A DNA stretch of 64,000 nt from Diabrotica undecimpunctata (GCF_040954645.1 NC_092810.1:8106185-8170184), one strand, 5' to 3'. Numbered from the stretch's first letter, positions 21,790-31,417 are shown. The notes: generated by a model not told the origin, from the letters alone. Numbers and translations are program-made.

Positions 21790-22340
21790 GTACTTCATCG
21801 ACTGACTGCGGCCGTGTTGATGTTGGGCATGAAACTGTCACCTCGGGGGAACAAATAAGGGTCTAACCACCTTCTGATATCCCCGGGTGCTCTGTAGAGG
21901 GCTCGAATATACTGTCGAGAGCTCCTCTACTTAAGTCCATTTTCGAGTTATGGACTTGGAAAATATTTATCTTTGGTGTCTTGCCTTGAAAAAGGCAAGA
22001 TATTTCTTAAATGACAATTTCTTCGTCGAAATAAAACGCCAAGTTAAGTTGAAACAATTCTTAACCACAGAGTATGGAAAATAAATGCAGGAAGCAGGGC
22101 CCCGAGAGCACTAAGCTTTCGGAGAGCCCGTGAGGGACTGACCTGGCTGACCTGAAAATCGAAAATATTTATATGCGCTGTTCGAGCGATAAATAGGGAT
22201 TTCCAGGTCAAGAGCCAATGGAAAAATTCGAGGCGGGGCGATGCGCATCGAAATGCGCACTAGTCCACAGACTATGGCGTTCGATGACAAAACAGCCGTA
22301 CCAGAAATCATACTACTTTTATAACTAGCCGCAGTGAAAA
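21790..22340. other. G+C-richer block of unknown origin
   Basis: Base composition rises well above the surroundings from about 21790 to 22340, with short G/C-rich motifs (CCCGGGTGCTC, AGGGCCCCGAGAGC, GGCGGGGCGATGCGCATCG). No frame with recognisable motifs was found. It could be an LTR or leader of an unrecognised retroelement, or an old regulatory region. Confidence 0.35.
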
Positions 22341-22929
22341 GGTTAACAGGTAAGGCAAGCCGTTTTATTCAATAGTAATGACATAGCTGTACGGAGCATT
22401 AAAGTTTGTAGCATTTTCATTTCACCCCGCATATCATAAAAAGTGGAAAAGATTCTTAATCTTACATACATTTACCATTCATCCCTTTTGTCATTATCGT
22501 TGTTTGCTTGAAAAATAACTTACAGACGAAACAGTAAAATAAGTCGTTGTTTTCAGTATATGCCAACCAATCTCTTTTAACTATTTCCTTGCTATTGATT
22601 GCTCTGTAGAGAAACATAATAGTTAATTTTCTTGTGATTTGTTTTGACCATTTATTGCATTGAATAGAATATGATTGCAAAGGTATATTTATTGAAAAAT
22701 CGGTAAGATAGTTTCTAAACAAATTCAGATTTCTGCTTTACTCTGGAGCCTTCTAAAAATTGCAAGGCATAGCCAGACGTTGATAAAGATGTTAATAGAG
22801 ACATGGGGAATCTAAAATTTGCATTCCACGACATGTCTCCTCAACTAAGCAGAAATCTTTAACGAATTTGTTTCTTGTACTCATACAGAGTAGATCCGAA
22901 TAAAAATGAAAAAGACAGAAAAGATTTGA

Positions 22930-23023
22930 TTCCACGTACAAAGCGTCTATGTATCTGTTGATACGTATTTCGACTTAATAAGTCTCATTAGAACAGTTAT
23001 TCATAGCCGTTCTTAACGTGAAA
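22930..23023 (-). ncRNA. Hammerhead ribozyme motif, mutated copy
   Basis: Minus-strand copy of the motif at 23508-23601. Stem II (GACTTATTAAGTC, 22972-22984) and GAAA (22968-22971) are kept, but the core reads CTAATGA (22985-22991) instead of CTGATGA, changing the essential G5. Stem III is better paired here (GTATC-AACA-GATAC). It is expected to be inactive in cleavage. Confidence 0.7.
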
Positions 23024-23507
23024 AATGATCTTCCCTGTCTTATTAGGAAGCAACAATAAAATGGCTTCGTTATGGACGCAATAGCGACATCTGATAGAAA
23101 AATCGGTAAGATAATTTCGAAACAAATTCAAATTTCTGCTTTAATCTGGAGCCTTCTAAAAATTGCAAGGCATAGCCAGACGTTGATAAAGATGTTAATC
23201 AAATCTTTTCTGTCTTTTTCATTTTTATTCGGATCTACTCTGTATGAGTACAAGAAACAAATTCGTTAAAGATTTCTGCTTAGTTGAGGAGACATGTCGT
23301 GGAATGCAAATTTTAGATTCCCCATGTCTCTATTAACATCTTTATCAACGTCTGGCTATGCCTTGCAATTTTTAGAAGGCTCCAGATTAAAGCAGAAATC
23401 TGAATTTGTTTCGAAACTATCTTACCGATTTTTCTATCAGATGTCGCTATTGCGTCCATAACGAAGCTATTTTATTGTTGCTTCCTAATAAGACAGAGAA
23501 GATTATT

Positions 23508-23601
23508 TTTCACGTTAAGAACGGCTATGAATAACTGTTCTGATGAGACTTATTAAGTCGAAATACGTATTAACAGATACATAGACGCTTTGTACGTGAA
23601 A
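23508..23601 (+). ncRNA. Hammerhead ribozyme motif, intact core
   Basis: Plus strand: CTGATGA (23540-23546), stem II GACTT-ATT-AAGTC (23547-23559, with the G10.1-C11.1 pair), GAAA (23560-23563), stem III GTATT-AACA-GATAC, then the cleavage triplet ATA (23581-23583). TTTCACGT (23508-23515) pairs perfectly with ACGTGAAA (23594-23601), closing a long stem I with a large internal loop, as in type I hammerheads. Cleavage would fall after A23583. In tandem transcripts this would release 403-nt units. Weak points: the inner part of stem I next to the core is mostly wobble pairs, and stem III has a two-base bulge. Confidence 0.72.
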
Positions 23602-23654
23602 TCAAATCTTTTCTGTATTTTTCATTCATATTCATATTCATGTATATTTATTGA

Positions 23655-24369
23655 TTTTGGCGAATATTTTATAAATATATTAGTCTCGCATGGCATCTGT
23701 TAAGTATTCTAGCCATAATGCAATATGATTTAAAATACTCATTTAATTTAGTTTCATCATTACTTTGGAATGATTTTAAATTTTATTTTTTGTTTCATCC
23801 TTAAAATCGGAATTGCTTGGTTTCCCTACTAGTTTTTTAGCAGAATATTTTTGGATGCAGATGATGTTTCTGGAAATTAAGCAGGTAAAATTTGTAAAAA
23901 CGATGACGATTGTTGTAATTCTTCTCCATCTCCAGTTAAAAATTTGTATAAAAATCTTTTTATTTGTTTTGACACTTTATCTCGATCTGCTTTTTGTTTT
24001 CTTTTTTCACCCCCACTTAAATGTTTATGGGAACTCATTTTGACGACTACATACTAAAGGGAAAGGAGAAAATGATCTTTTATTAATTTTTTTTACTTAA
24101 TATCACAATCACAAACAAAATTACAATTTGTGGTATTTTATATTATATATTATTCTAAATAAATAATGTAATACTTTCATAAAAACTTTAGGAATTCCAG
24201 AAAGTATTAACTATGAATCCTAAACAATATATTTTCAATAGTCTATCTTGCAAGACATTTTTACAATGTAGATACTTGAACTTCATGGCCTGGCCATGAC
24301 GAGATTACTTCCTTTATGTAATGTTCTATGTTTACTTAGTTTATAAAGATAGTTATGGTATAACATTTT
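23655..24369. repeat. Inverted-repeat arm of paired hAT copies (left)
   Basis: 23841-24369 is an almost perfect inverse of 26311-26839 (529 bp each by position), including the 162-bp frame 23877-24038 / 26642-26803. A second, outer pair is about 22365-22541 / 26839-27018. The arms face each other across roughly 1.9 kb. Confidence 0.88.
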
Positions 24370-25010
24370 TTTGTAAACAGAAATATTTGGTTTTTTTCCT
24401 ATTGTTTATTTGGACAACAAAGAAATAATTAAGTGATTAATAATATATATTAAATTTCCTTTTCGGTATTGCCCCAATGCCGTCCGAACTAACAAATCTA
24501 TGTCTCAAATACAAAACAATCTGGTATATACTCCATTGGCGAAGTAGGGTTTAGTTAGATCCGCCACAAACATTCCGATATTACACAGTTATATAGTTTG
24601 CGCCACCTCTGACAAAACTATGTAGAGATACTCAGAGCCTGATAATAGTTCCGATTGAATTGGATCCTAGCGAAGCCGTCAAACTTTCACAATAGCAGAC
24701 TTCGTCTTGAATCTTTTATGTTCGATTTTACAACGCCATAAAGCGACTGAAGCGGCATGGACATATATTTTGGTAGTAATATTTTTTTACAAACTGTTTT
24801 TCAGTTCACGAGGATGTGATATTGGGAAGGCCAAGGGTAGTTTGTTAGTTTCTTTTGTGCTTTGTTATGAGAATTGCCGGATGTATAAAAGTTGATAAAC
24901 TAGTTTGATAAATGTATTTTGGAAATGAATTTTTTCTATTTCCTGGTTTCCATTCGTAACATAATTGGTTACGAGCATAAATAGTTTTTGTTTATATTAG
25001 AATATTAAAT
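24370..25010. other. Spacer between hAT arms, nothing recognised
   Basis: No clear gene. Several short frames without motifs. Confidence 0.4.
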
Positions 25011-25015
25011 ATATT

Positions 25016-25191
25016 TTATATAAAAATATTTACATCTTCAGTAATTACGAGTTCAGCACTAGTCTCACTTGTCAACCAATTTGAATCGCAACAGATCTTG
25101 CCTTGATCGACAATTTTTACATTTTTCATTCTTTTAGCACAGCTGGGGTGAGATAAGAAACAATTCACACATTTTAGCCCATTACTCATTT
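25016..25191 (-). pseudogene. Cysteine-rich remnant, possible LINE ORF1 finger
   Basis: Minus strand from 25191: MSNGLKCVNCFLSHPSC, then a 2-bp frameshift, then KRMKNVKIVDQGKICC. C-x2-C...HPSC...CC resembles the PHD-like segment at the start of some insect LINE ORF1 proteins. It is broken and short. Confidence 0.3.
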
Positions 25192-25199
25192 TTTAAGCA

Positions 25200-25990
25200 C
25201 AGTGAATGCACAAGCAACTTAACACGTCCTTCTCAGTCGACGCCATCTTGACATGTAATATAAATATACCGCCAGTCGATAAGGGGAAAATCGTTTGGAG
25301 CATTCCAGGAAGGTCAGTACCACCACCACTATACAAGCGGCGTCATTTTAAAATATATCACGGCTCGGTCCTTGTAGTTTCGGGTTAAGTAGGGGAGGGT
25401 ATTTGGGACGCATCACTAACCCATACTTTAAATTACTATATACTTAATATGTGTGTTGTATATTTTGTATTTGTTGAAAAATTCATCTTGCCATTAATAT
25501 ATCATACGTTTTCGCCATTTGCGCTATTTTGTAATAAAATTGAATATTTTTCCATAAAGAAAAAGAAAGATTTATCGTGACAACTGCCTTGTAGTCAAGT
25601 TTTTATTCATGAGTAAAGTTTGAACTAACAAAAGGCAGGACGCCTCACGAATTTAGTTTAAAATTTCAACAAATTCAGAACTCGAAAGTGACGAACAACG
25701 TTCAGCAAATGACCATCTGTTTGTTTTCAACCCGCTTCAGTGAAACACACTCTAACTTTATGACAATCACAACTAAGGGGTTACAAATTTTATGCCAGTC
25801 ACGATTTGGTTAACAACTTGAATACAAAGTGGATAACCTTAAAATTATCAAACAACGGGACACCTGCAAACAGTCAATAGAAAGTTAAGAGTCTCTTGTT
25901 GAAGGAGTTATATTTATGATAATTTTTGAATTTTAGCTAGGCGCTGTTTGTGATTACTGGTAAAATTATAAAAAACTTGTATATAACAGC
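25200..25990. other. AT-rich spacer, nothing recognised
   Basis: No recognisable coding or structural signal on either strand. Confidence 0.4.
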
Positions 25991-25993
25991 GGG

Positions 25994-26194
25994 TCAATTA
26001 TTGTATATATCTGAAGTTATATCTGAAGTAGTTCGTAATATATTTAGCAAAAACATAGCAACAGCACGACTAACACGAAAGTGTTCAATAAATTCACAAT
26101 TATTGTAACTTGACACCATTTCCTCAAGATAATTCGTATTTTCAGGCCGTATTCGTTCATCTAGAATTTCTAACAAATCTTCATTCGATGACAA
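25994..26194 (-). pseudogene. PIF/Harbinger transposase N-terminal scrap
   Basis: Minus strand: LEEMVSSYNNCEFIEHFRVS then RAVAMFLLNIL. Y.D.EF.EHFR.SR.....L is the motif ahead of the catalytic core in HARBI1-like transposases. No DDE domain follows, so this is a fragment of about 66 codons. Confidence 0.5.
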
Positions 26195-26310
26195 TTCTTC
26201 AAGTCACACTTCTTGGTCAGACGGAGAACTTATATATTTTTTTCTCTTTATAAGTTAATTATTCAATCATAGTTACATCACGTTTAATTACCATTTTGGA
26301 TATTTAGTCC

Positions 26311-27018
26311 AAAATGTTATACCATAACTATCTTTATAAACTAAGTAAACATAGAACATTACATAAAGGAAGTAATCTCGTCATGGCCAGGCCATGAAGT
26401 TCAAGTATCTACATTGTAAAAATGTCTTGCAAGATAGACTATTGAAAATATATTGTTTAGGATTCTTAGTTAATACTTTCTGGAATTCCTAAAGTTTTTA
26501 TGAAAGTATTACATTATTTATTTAGAATAATATATAATATAAAATACCACAAATTGTAATTTTGTTTGTGATTGTGATATTAAGTAAAAAAAATTAATAA
26601 AAGATCATTTTCTCCTTTCCCTTTAGTATGTAGTCGTCAAAATGAGTTCCCATAAACATTTAAGTGGGGGTGAAAAAAGAAAACAAAAAGCAGATCGAGA
26701 TAAAGTGTCAAAACAAATAAAAAGATTTTTATACAAATTTTTAACTGGAGATGGAGAAGAATTACAACAATCGTCATCGTTTTTACAAATTTTACCTGCT
26801 TAATTTCCAGAAACATCATCTGCATCCAAAAATATTCTATTTTACGGTTTCGTCTGTAAATTATTTTTCAAGCAAACAACGATAATGACAAAAGGGATGA
26901 ATAACTGGTAAATGTATGTAAGATTAAGAATCTTTTCCGCTTTTTATGATATGCGGGGTAATATAAAAATGCTACAACCTTTAATGCTCTGTAGAGCTAT
27001 GTCATTACTATTGAATAA
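26311..27018 (+). mobile_element. hAT N-terminal region, copy 2 (plus), internally deleted
   Basis: Inverse of copy 1 (22365-24369). ATG at 26642 opens MSSHKHLSGGEKRKQKADRD and stops at 26801-26803. At 26839-26840 the sequence jumps from the segment after the first coding block directly to the zinc-finger segment (FVCKLFFKQTTIMTKGMN), so the part that carries the 946-bp insertion in copy 1 is deleted here. The match to copy 1 stops at 27018 on the outer side and 26311 on the inner side. Confidence 0.82.
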
Positions 27019-27094
27019 TAATATTGATACTATCATAAATTTGGTCTTATCTGTGTTGATGTCGGAGATTTAACGGCAGTTATTTATGTTGTCT

Positions 27095-27307
27095 TTAAAT
27101 TTTTTTATGGACAAGTATATCTACACCTGCTCGTGCTCGTTCTTCTTTCTTCACTTCACTGTATGTTAGAAAATATTGGTAATACTCTCTTTGGCATTTA
27201 CCTTTCTTCTCAGTTTCTTGGATTGCACAAATGTCTATGTTTTTATTTATCATTTCTTCTATTATCTCTTGGTCTTTATTGTTGAAAAAAGTACATGTAC
27301 AGTTCAA
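27095..27307 (-). pseudogene. RTE AP-endonuclease N-terminus, inverted piece
   Basis: Minus strand: KDQEIIEEMINKNIDICAIQ, ETEKKGK, then VKKEERARAGVDILVHKKI. IDICAIQETK and the GVxIL segment are the first motifs of the RTE endonuclease (the glutamate of QET is catalytic). It lies head-to-head with a plus-strand RTE piece starting at about 27379, so the two make a chimeric, partly inverted copy. Confidence 0.75.
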
Positions 27308-27378
27308 TGTACATTTTTGTTGATTATTGAAAATTAAATGATCTGGATAATATTTTAGTAGGAATTGCGATCGCGATC

Positions 27379-27837
27379 ACGATCAAGTAGTGAGTGCACA
27401 AGACCAAGACGACCTCAGCTACATGATGAAGAAACTACAAGAAGAATATACCAAGGCTGACCTAGATATTAACCTCGCGAAAACAGAGTACCTATCTACA
27501 AGTGAAGAAGACATAGAAGATCTACAGATTGAAGACAACGTAACAATCAAAGGAAAGGATAAATTCAAATACCTGGGGTTTATAATCACGAAAAAGTCAA
27601 CAACAGAGGAAGAAATTACACAAAGATTAGGGCAAACAAGAACAGCAATGCGACAACTTAACTCAGTATGGTGGGATAGACACCTAAATATGAAGACAAA
27701 AACGCAGATTTATAAAACATTAGTAAGATAATATGAGCAGCAATATGAGTAAGAGAGGACTGAACGATGGAGAATGGAACAACAGAGAGAGATGGAAACG
27801 GTTGAGCGAGGGAAGGCAGTGAATACTGTAGAATCCC

Positions 27838-27842
<5 letters not shown>
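27379..27842 (+). mobile_element. RTE-clade LINE subfamily B fragment with internal deletion
   Basis: Starts at ACGATCAAGTAGTG, matching 15904 onward in the subfamily B copy. Reads QDQDDLSYMMKKLQEEYTKA, KFKYLGFIITKK, HLNMKTKTQIYKTL, then jumps near 27725-27750 to the last codons (MSKRG-like) and the GAATCCCTAAATATA tail. The (TA)n tail runs to 27894. Nearly identical to the 15.2-kb copy where they overlap. Confidence 0.85.

Positions 27843-27894
<52 letters not shown>
27843..27894. repeat. (TA)n microsatellite at LINE tail
   Basis: A long AT dinucleotide run that grew from the RTE 3' tail. Confidence 0.9.
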
Positions 27895-27899
<5 letters not shown>

Positions 27900-27905
27900 T
27901 ATATA

Positions 27906-28920
27906 TAGTTTCTTTTGGCAGTTTATCTTCTGGCTTTATTCTATGGCTTATATTATAATGTTATTCAGGGTGTTGACATTTAGGTCTGTACTCTTATTGC
28001 TTTCGAGAAAGATGTTGATATGTTTTTCAAATGCATTTATATTATCAGGCTCTGACAAGGATGTTCAGGTATGATAAGAGGTAAAAATTAGGTTGTTATC
28101 TAATAGACCATACTTTATATTGTGTCCCATATTACCTTTCTTATTCTCTATCATTTAGAATAGTAATATTTACTCTCACCAAATACTAAGTAATTTAAAA
28201 ATAAGTTAAAAAAATATTAAATAGCTGTGTACAATATAGTTATAAGTTTAGATAAGATTATAAAGTTAGTCTCAATATTATAATAATTCTCGTACTTTTA
28301 GATTTATTCTGTCATAAATGTTAGGAACTCAAAAGTTAAACAGAATTTATTTTTCTCTATTGCTTTTACAGATTTCCTTTTAGATAACTAGAATATTTCT
28401 TATTAACTTAGTCAGGTAATTGCCAATCTTAAGTAAACAAGTTTTAGATTAAACTAATAATTGCTCAAAATATATTTAAAAGCTTTTAAACTGAACACAA
28501 AATTAAAGGATGAAAGGCTTTAAAATTGAAATTAGAGTCCTGAGCCCAACTCCTTTCGAATACTTTATCTGATATCTTTCCCAGTAACTCTGAATACAAA
28601 CTCTTATTACGTTTGCTCAAGAAAACAAACACTCGAAAACTTTCAAAATTGATTTTTAAATTTTAACTTGACTGTTAGAAGAAAAGCGATTCGACCCGCA
28701 AATAATATATATTTTGAACCTTAGAAATTTTACATCGGATATAGATCTTTAAAAAACTTACCTAAATAAACAAAAATATTTAAATTTTTATTTTACTTTC
28801 AAATTTGCTCTGAGTAGTTTTATTATTTTGCAACTGGCAAATATTTTTGAGTCTCTCCGTTGAAGAACTAATTAGTCATGCATATCTAATAGTTATTTAA
28901 CCAACAAGTGTATTAATAAG
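27906..28920. other. AT-rich stretch, nothing recognised
   Basis: No gene or repeat signature recognised. Confidence 0.45.
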
Positions 28921-28992
28921 GGCGATTAACAATTGAGATATTTTAACGCGTGAGCGAAGCGAGAGCGTTAATGTTCGAGATTGTTAATCGCC
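28921..28992. repeat. 72-bp hairpin (13-bp perfect arms)
   Basis: GGCGATTAACAAT (28921-28933) and ATTGTTAATCGCC (28980-28992) are perfect inverses. Inside them TTTTAACGC and GCGTTAATG form a second, imperfect pair around the G+C-rich core GAGCGAAGCGAGAG. It may be a miniature element or a structured RNA or DNA site; function unknown. Confidence 0.7.
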
Positions 28993-29640
28993 ATTTTAAT
29001 TCACGAGTTCGTTACAAAACTTTTCTGTCATCTGAAAATCTGCTGTATCTGCTGTATAGCATTTTGACAAATTTATATTTAAGTCTTCTTGGACCTCTGT
29101 AAATTCTGTGATAGAAGAAGAAATTCTGGTGGAGTTAAATTAAACTCTTTGTCAATATCCATCCTTTGATTTTTCAAATACACAGAATTTTAAACAATAA
29201 AGTAAATAATGATATACAATGACACAAACGACAGATAGTACTAACAGCGGCTACTTCATTTTAAATTAATTTTTTAGTGGGAATATAAATAGGTATATGT
29301 TTGGTTGCTTACACCACAGGTCACTGCCAATCACAGAGCGGTAAATTAATTTATGCAAGCAATGTACGAGTATGTTGTGTTGCCTATAATAAAATCGTTC
29401 ATTAATAGAAAATCATTCATTAATAGTGGTCATTAATCAATGATTTTAAGGGTGTTAAAATTGATCATAAATGGACGGTCGACGGAAAATTATATTATGT
29501 ACTAAAGGATAGTGTTCTTAAATATTTTCGAATGCGCGACCCCTTTAATAGTAAAAAATCGACTGGAGGACGGGTGTACTTGCGGACAGATCAATAGTAG
29601 CCATCAATTTTTTAATTATCTAATATTTATATTAAGGCAA
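28993..29640. other. AT-rich stretch, nothing recognised
   Basis: No coding motif recognised. Confidence 0.4.
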
Positions 29641-29692
29641 GGACGTAAATTAAGGCCACATTAAGGTTTAAATGTCCGTAATATTTTATTCA
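29641..29692. repeat. 52-bp repeat shared with 55055-55096
   Basis: GGACGTAAATTAAGGCC then CATTAAGGTTTAAATGT matches 55055-55096 with few changes. At 55 kb it directly follows the end of a pogo/Tigger coding remnant, so it may be subterminal sequence of that family. Confidence 0.55.
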
Positions 29693-29775
29693 GCAAAAAA
29701 ATGGGGGGAAAAGTCTTGTATACGTATTGCTTAACATTTTAGCTATCGACTTTAACGATAAATAAAGAAATATAA

Positions 29776-30572
29776 TGAAAAACATCACGAGTATGCTACA
29801 AACGTTTTTACATCAACTAGAAGAATGATCGCAAAATTGTGGATTTCAATTTTCTACAGAAAAAACACAATTTATACTATTCACAAAGAAAAGCTACCGT
29901 AATCACTCTCCACTCTCACTATTTAACAAGCCTCTAGTTCGAAAAAATAATGTAAAATTTCTAGGAATGACATTCGACCAACATCTAAATTAGAAAGAAC
30001 ATATTAAAAAATTGGCAATCGAATGCCAAGCAAGACTTAATATCCTTAAATCACTATCTAAAAAAGGCTGGGGGGCAGATAGACAAACTATGCTCTCTCT
30101 CTACAGAACTCTAATCAGATCTAAATTAGACTATGGCGCGATAGGATATTCATCGGCTACTGAGTCTTCCCTTAAAATTTTAGATTCAATACACAATACT
30201 GCACTCCGCATTGTCTTGAGAGCTTACAGAACCACAACAATAGAAAGCATGTATTGTGAAGCAGCTGAACCATCACTATATCACAGAAGAATGTACTTAA
30301 AGTTAACCTATGCAATTAAATCAAATGCAAATCCTAACAACCACACCTTCAAATATGATCACCTTAACCGATTATCAACATGTTTCTCCAATAAACCACG
30401 TCTACATAAACCTTTCTACCACCGAATCAAAATGGATCTCTCATCTCTGAACACCATCTTACCTCCTTGCTTTCCCGTTAGTTTTGAACCTGCTGCACCA
30501 TGGACTTTGGGAGTACCTAAAATAATAACTACCCTAACATCATTGGACAACACACTACTAACCATAGTATAA
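29776..30572 (+). pseudogene. RT C-terminal part of I-type LINE ORF2
   Basis: Reading gives FQFSTEKTQFILFTKKS, NNVKFLGMTFDQHLN, a stop at about 29991-29993, then RLNILKSLSKKGWGADRQTM, RTLIRSKLDYGAIGYSSA and LHNTALR-like segments (SIHNTALRIVLRA). These are the post-YADD RT and thumb motifs of I/Jockey-superfamily LINEs. The catalytic YADD lies upstream of the truncation. It ends in a stop at 30570-30572, after which the frame shifts into RNase H. Confidence 0.8.
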
Positions 30573-30595
30573 TACATCAAAATCTGCAAAACTTA

Positions 30596-31417
30596 TTGTC
30601 AAAGTATACAAATTTCTCTCAAATTTATACAGATGCTTCAAAAACAACAGATGGCGTGGGAGCAGCAGTTATATCCTCTAATATGTGTCAAAAATATAAG
30701 TTGCCAATACACTATAGTACTCTTAATGCAGAATTATGTGCCATATACGAGGCACTCAAATATATTTTATCGTCACCAAATCAGAAATATATAATTTTGA
30801 CTGATTCACTAAACTCACTACAATCTATAGGAAGAATATACCCAGAGAATCATATTCTTGAAAAAATAAAACAAAATCTGATAGAGACAGAAAATTGTAA
30901 TAAGGAGGTAATCTTTATTTGGATCCCATCACATAATGGTATTAGAGGTAATGAAGAAGCAGATAAGTGTGCGCGTGATGCCGTCAATTCAGCTGACTCT
31001 ATTATTGTGAAATACGTGGTAGCTAGTGATGTTTCAAGTGTTATCAAATCGCGGATCCTAAGTGAGTGGCAAAACCGGTGGGAATTTTCAGTGTCCAATC
31101 TTCGGAATATTAAACCGGACATTAAACCATGGAGATGTCTCCCCACTAAAAGAAGGGATCAAGTGACAATAACTCGTCTTAAATTATGTCATACCAGTGC
31201 CACGCACAAGTTCTTAATTACTAAAGAATCCGAACCAAAATGTGAGCAGTGTAACGTTAAACTCTCGGTGAAACATGTTGTTGTAGACTGCCCAGTTTTG
31301 TCCACAGCAAGAATCAATTATGGTATCTCAATAAACTTAGAGAAAGCACCTGGTGCAAATTGTTTATTCACAAATATGTTAAACTACTTAAAAGCTATTA
31401 ATTTTGTTAATATATAA
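30596..31417 (+). CDS. LINE RNase H domain and C-terminal zinc knuckle, open frame
   Basis: A 273-residue frame holds all four RNase H catalytic positions in order: IYTDASKTTDGVGAA (Asp), LNAELCAIYEAL (Glu), ILTDSLNSLQSI (Asp) and FIWIPSHNGIRGNEEADKCA (His and final Asp). After a linker (PTKRRDQVTITRLKLCHTSA) comes CEQCNVKLSVKHVVVDC, a C-x2-C-x7-H-x4-C finger typical of the C-terminus of I-type LINE ORF2. Normally this is the end of one ORF2 protein and would degrade the RNA of the RNA-DNA hybrid. Here it is separated from RT by a frameshift near 30570-30600, so it is a remnant with an intact domain. Confidence 0.85.
   Translation: MSKYTNFSQIYTDASKTTDGVGAAVISSNMCQKYKLPIHYSTLNAELCAIYEALKYILSSPNQKYIILTDSLNSLQSIGRIYPENHILEKIKQNLIETENCNKEVIFIWIPSHNGIRGNEEADKCARDAVNSADSIIVKYVVASDVSSVIKSRILSEWQNRWEFSVSNLRNIKPDIKPWRCLPTKRRDQVTITRLKLCHTSATHKFLITKESEPKCEQCNVKLSVKHVVVDCPVLSTARINYGISINLEKAPGANCLFTNMLNYLKAINFVNI

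Larger units (their letters stand above)
22696..23641. mobile_element. 403-bp-repeat retroposon with hammerhead motif, partly inverted
   Basis: The block is flanked by GTATATTTATTGA (22683-22695 and 23642-23654), a 13-bp duplication of hAT coding sequence. It has two parts made of one repeat unit. 22696-23199 is the unit in minus orientation, about 1.25 tandem copies (period 403 bp, measured from GATGTTAAT ending at 22796 and again at 23199). 23200-23641 is about 1.1 copies in plus orientation (period 403 bp from CAAATCTT at 23200 and 23603) ending in an ATTCAT-rich tail. It has no protein-coding capacity. Tandem units, a hammerhead motif and a target-site duplication together fit a retrozyme-type or Penelope-derived retroposon; the inversion fits twin priming. 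Confidence 0.8.
22365..24369 (-). mobile_element. hAT N-terminal region, copy 1 (minus), carrying a 946-bp insertion
   Basis: On the minus strand this encodes the start of a ZMYM1-like hAT transposase: ATG at 24038, MSSHKHLSGGEKRKQKADRD, a stop, then after a non-coding or frame-shifted stretch KYSPKSINIPLQSYS, INSKEIVKRDWLAYTENNDL and FYCFVCKLFFKQTT, the TTF-type finger. The frame joins correctly only if 22696-23641 is removed, which proves that block is a later insertion. An almost identical copy in the opposite orientation is at 26311-27018. The RNase-H-like core of the transposase is absent. Confidence 0.82.

Noticed and set aside
23072..23269. Open frame of 65 codons inside the 403-bp repeat
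   Set aside because: It crosses the inversion point between the two halves of the repeat, so it cannot be a conserved gene of the unit.
23813..24043. 76-codon hydrophobic plus-strand frame (also seen at 26637-26825 minus)
   Set aside because: It is the antisense shadow of the hAT N-terminal coding segment, which has the basic MSSHKHLSGGEKRK start.
25206..25388. Open frame of 60 codons on the plus strand
   Set aside because: No recognisable motif or splice context; length is within chance for this amount of sequence.
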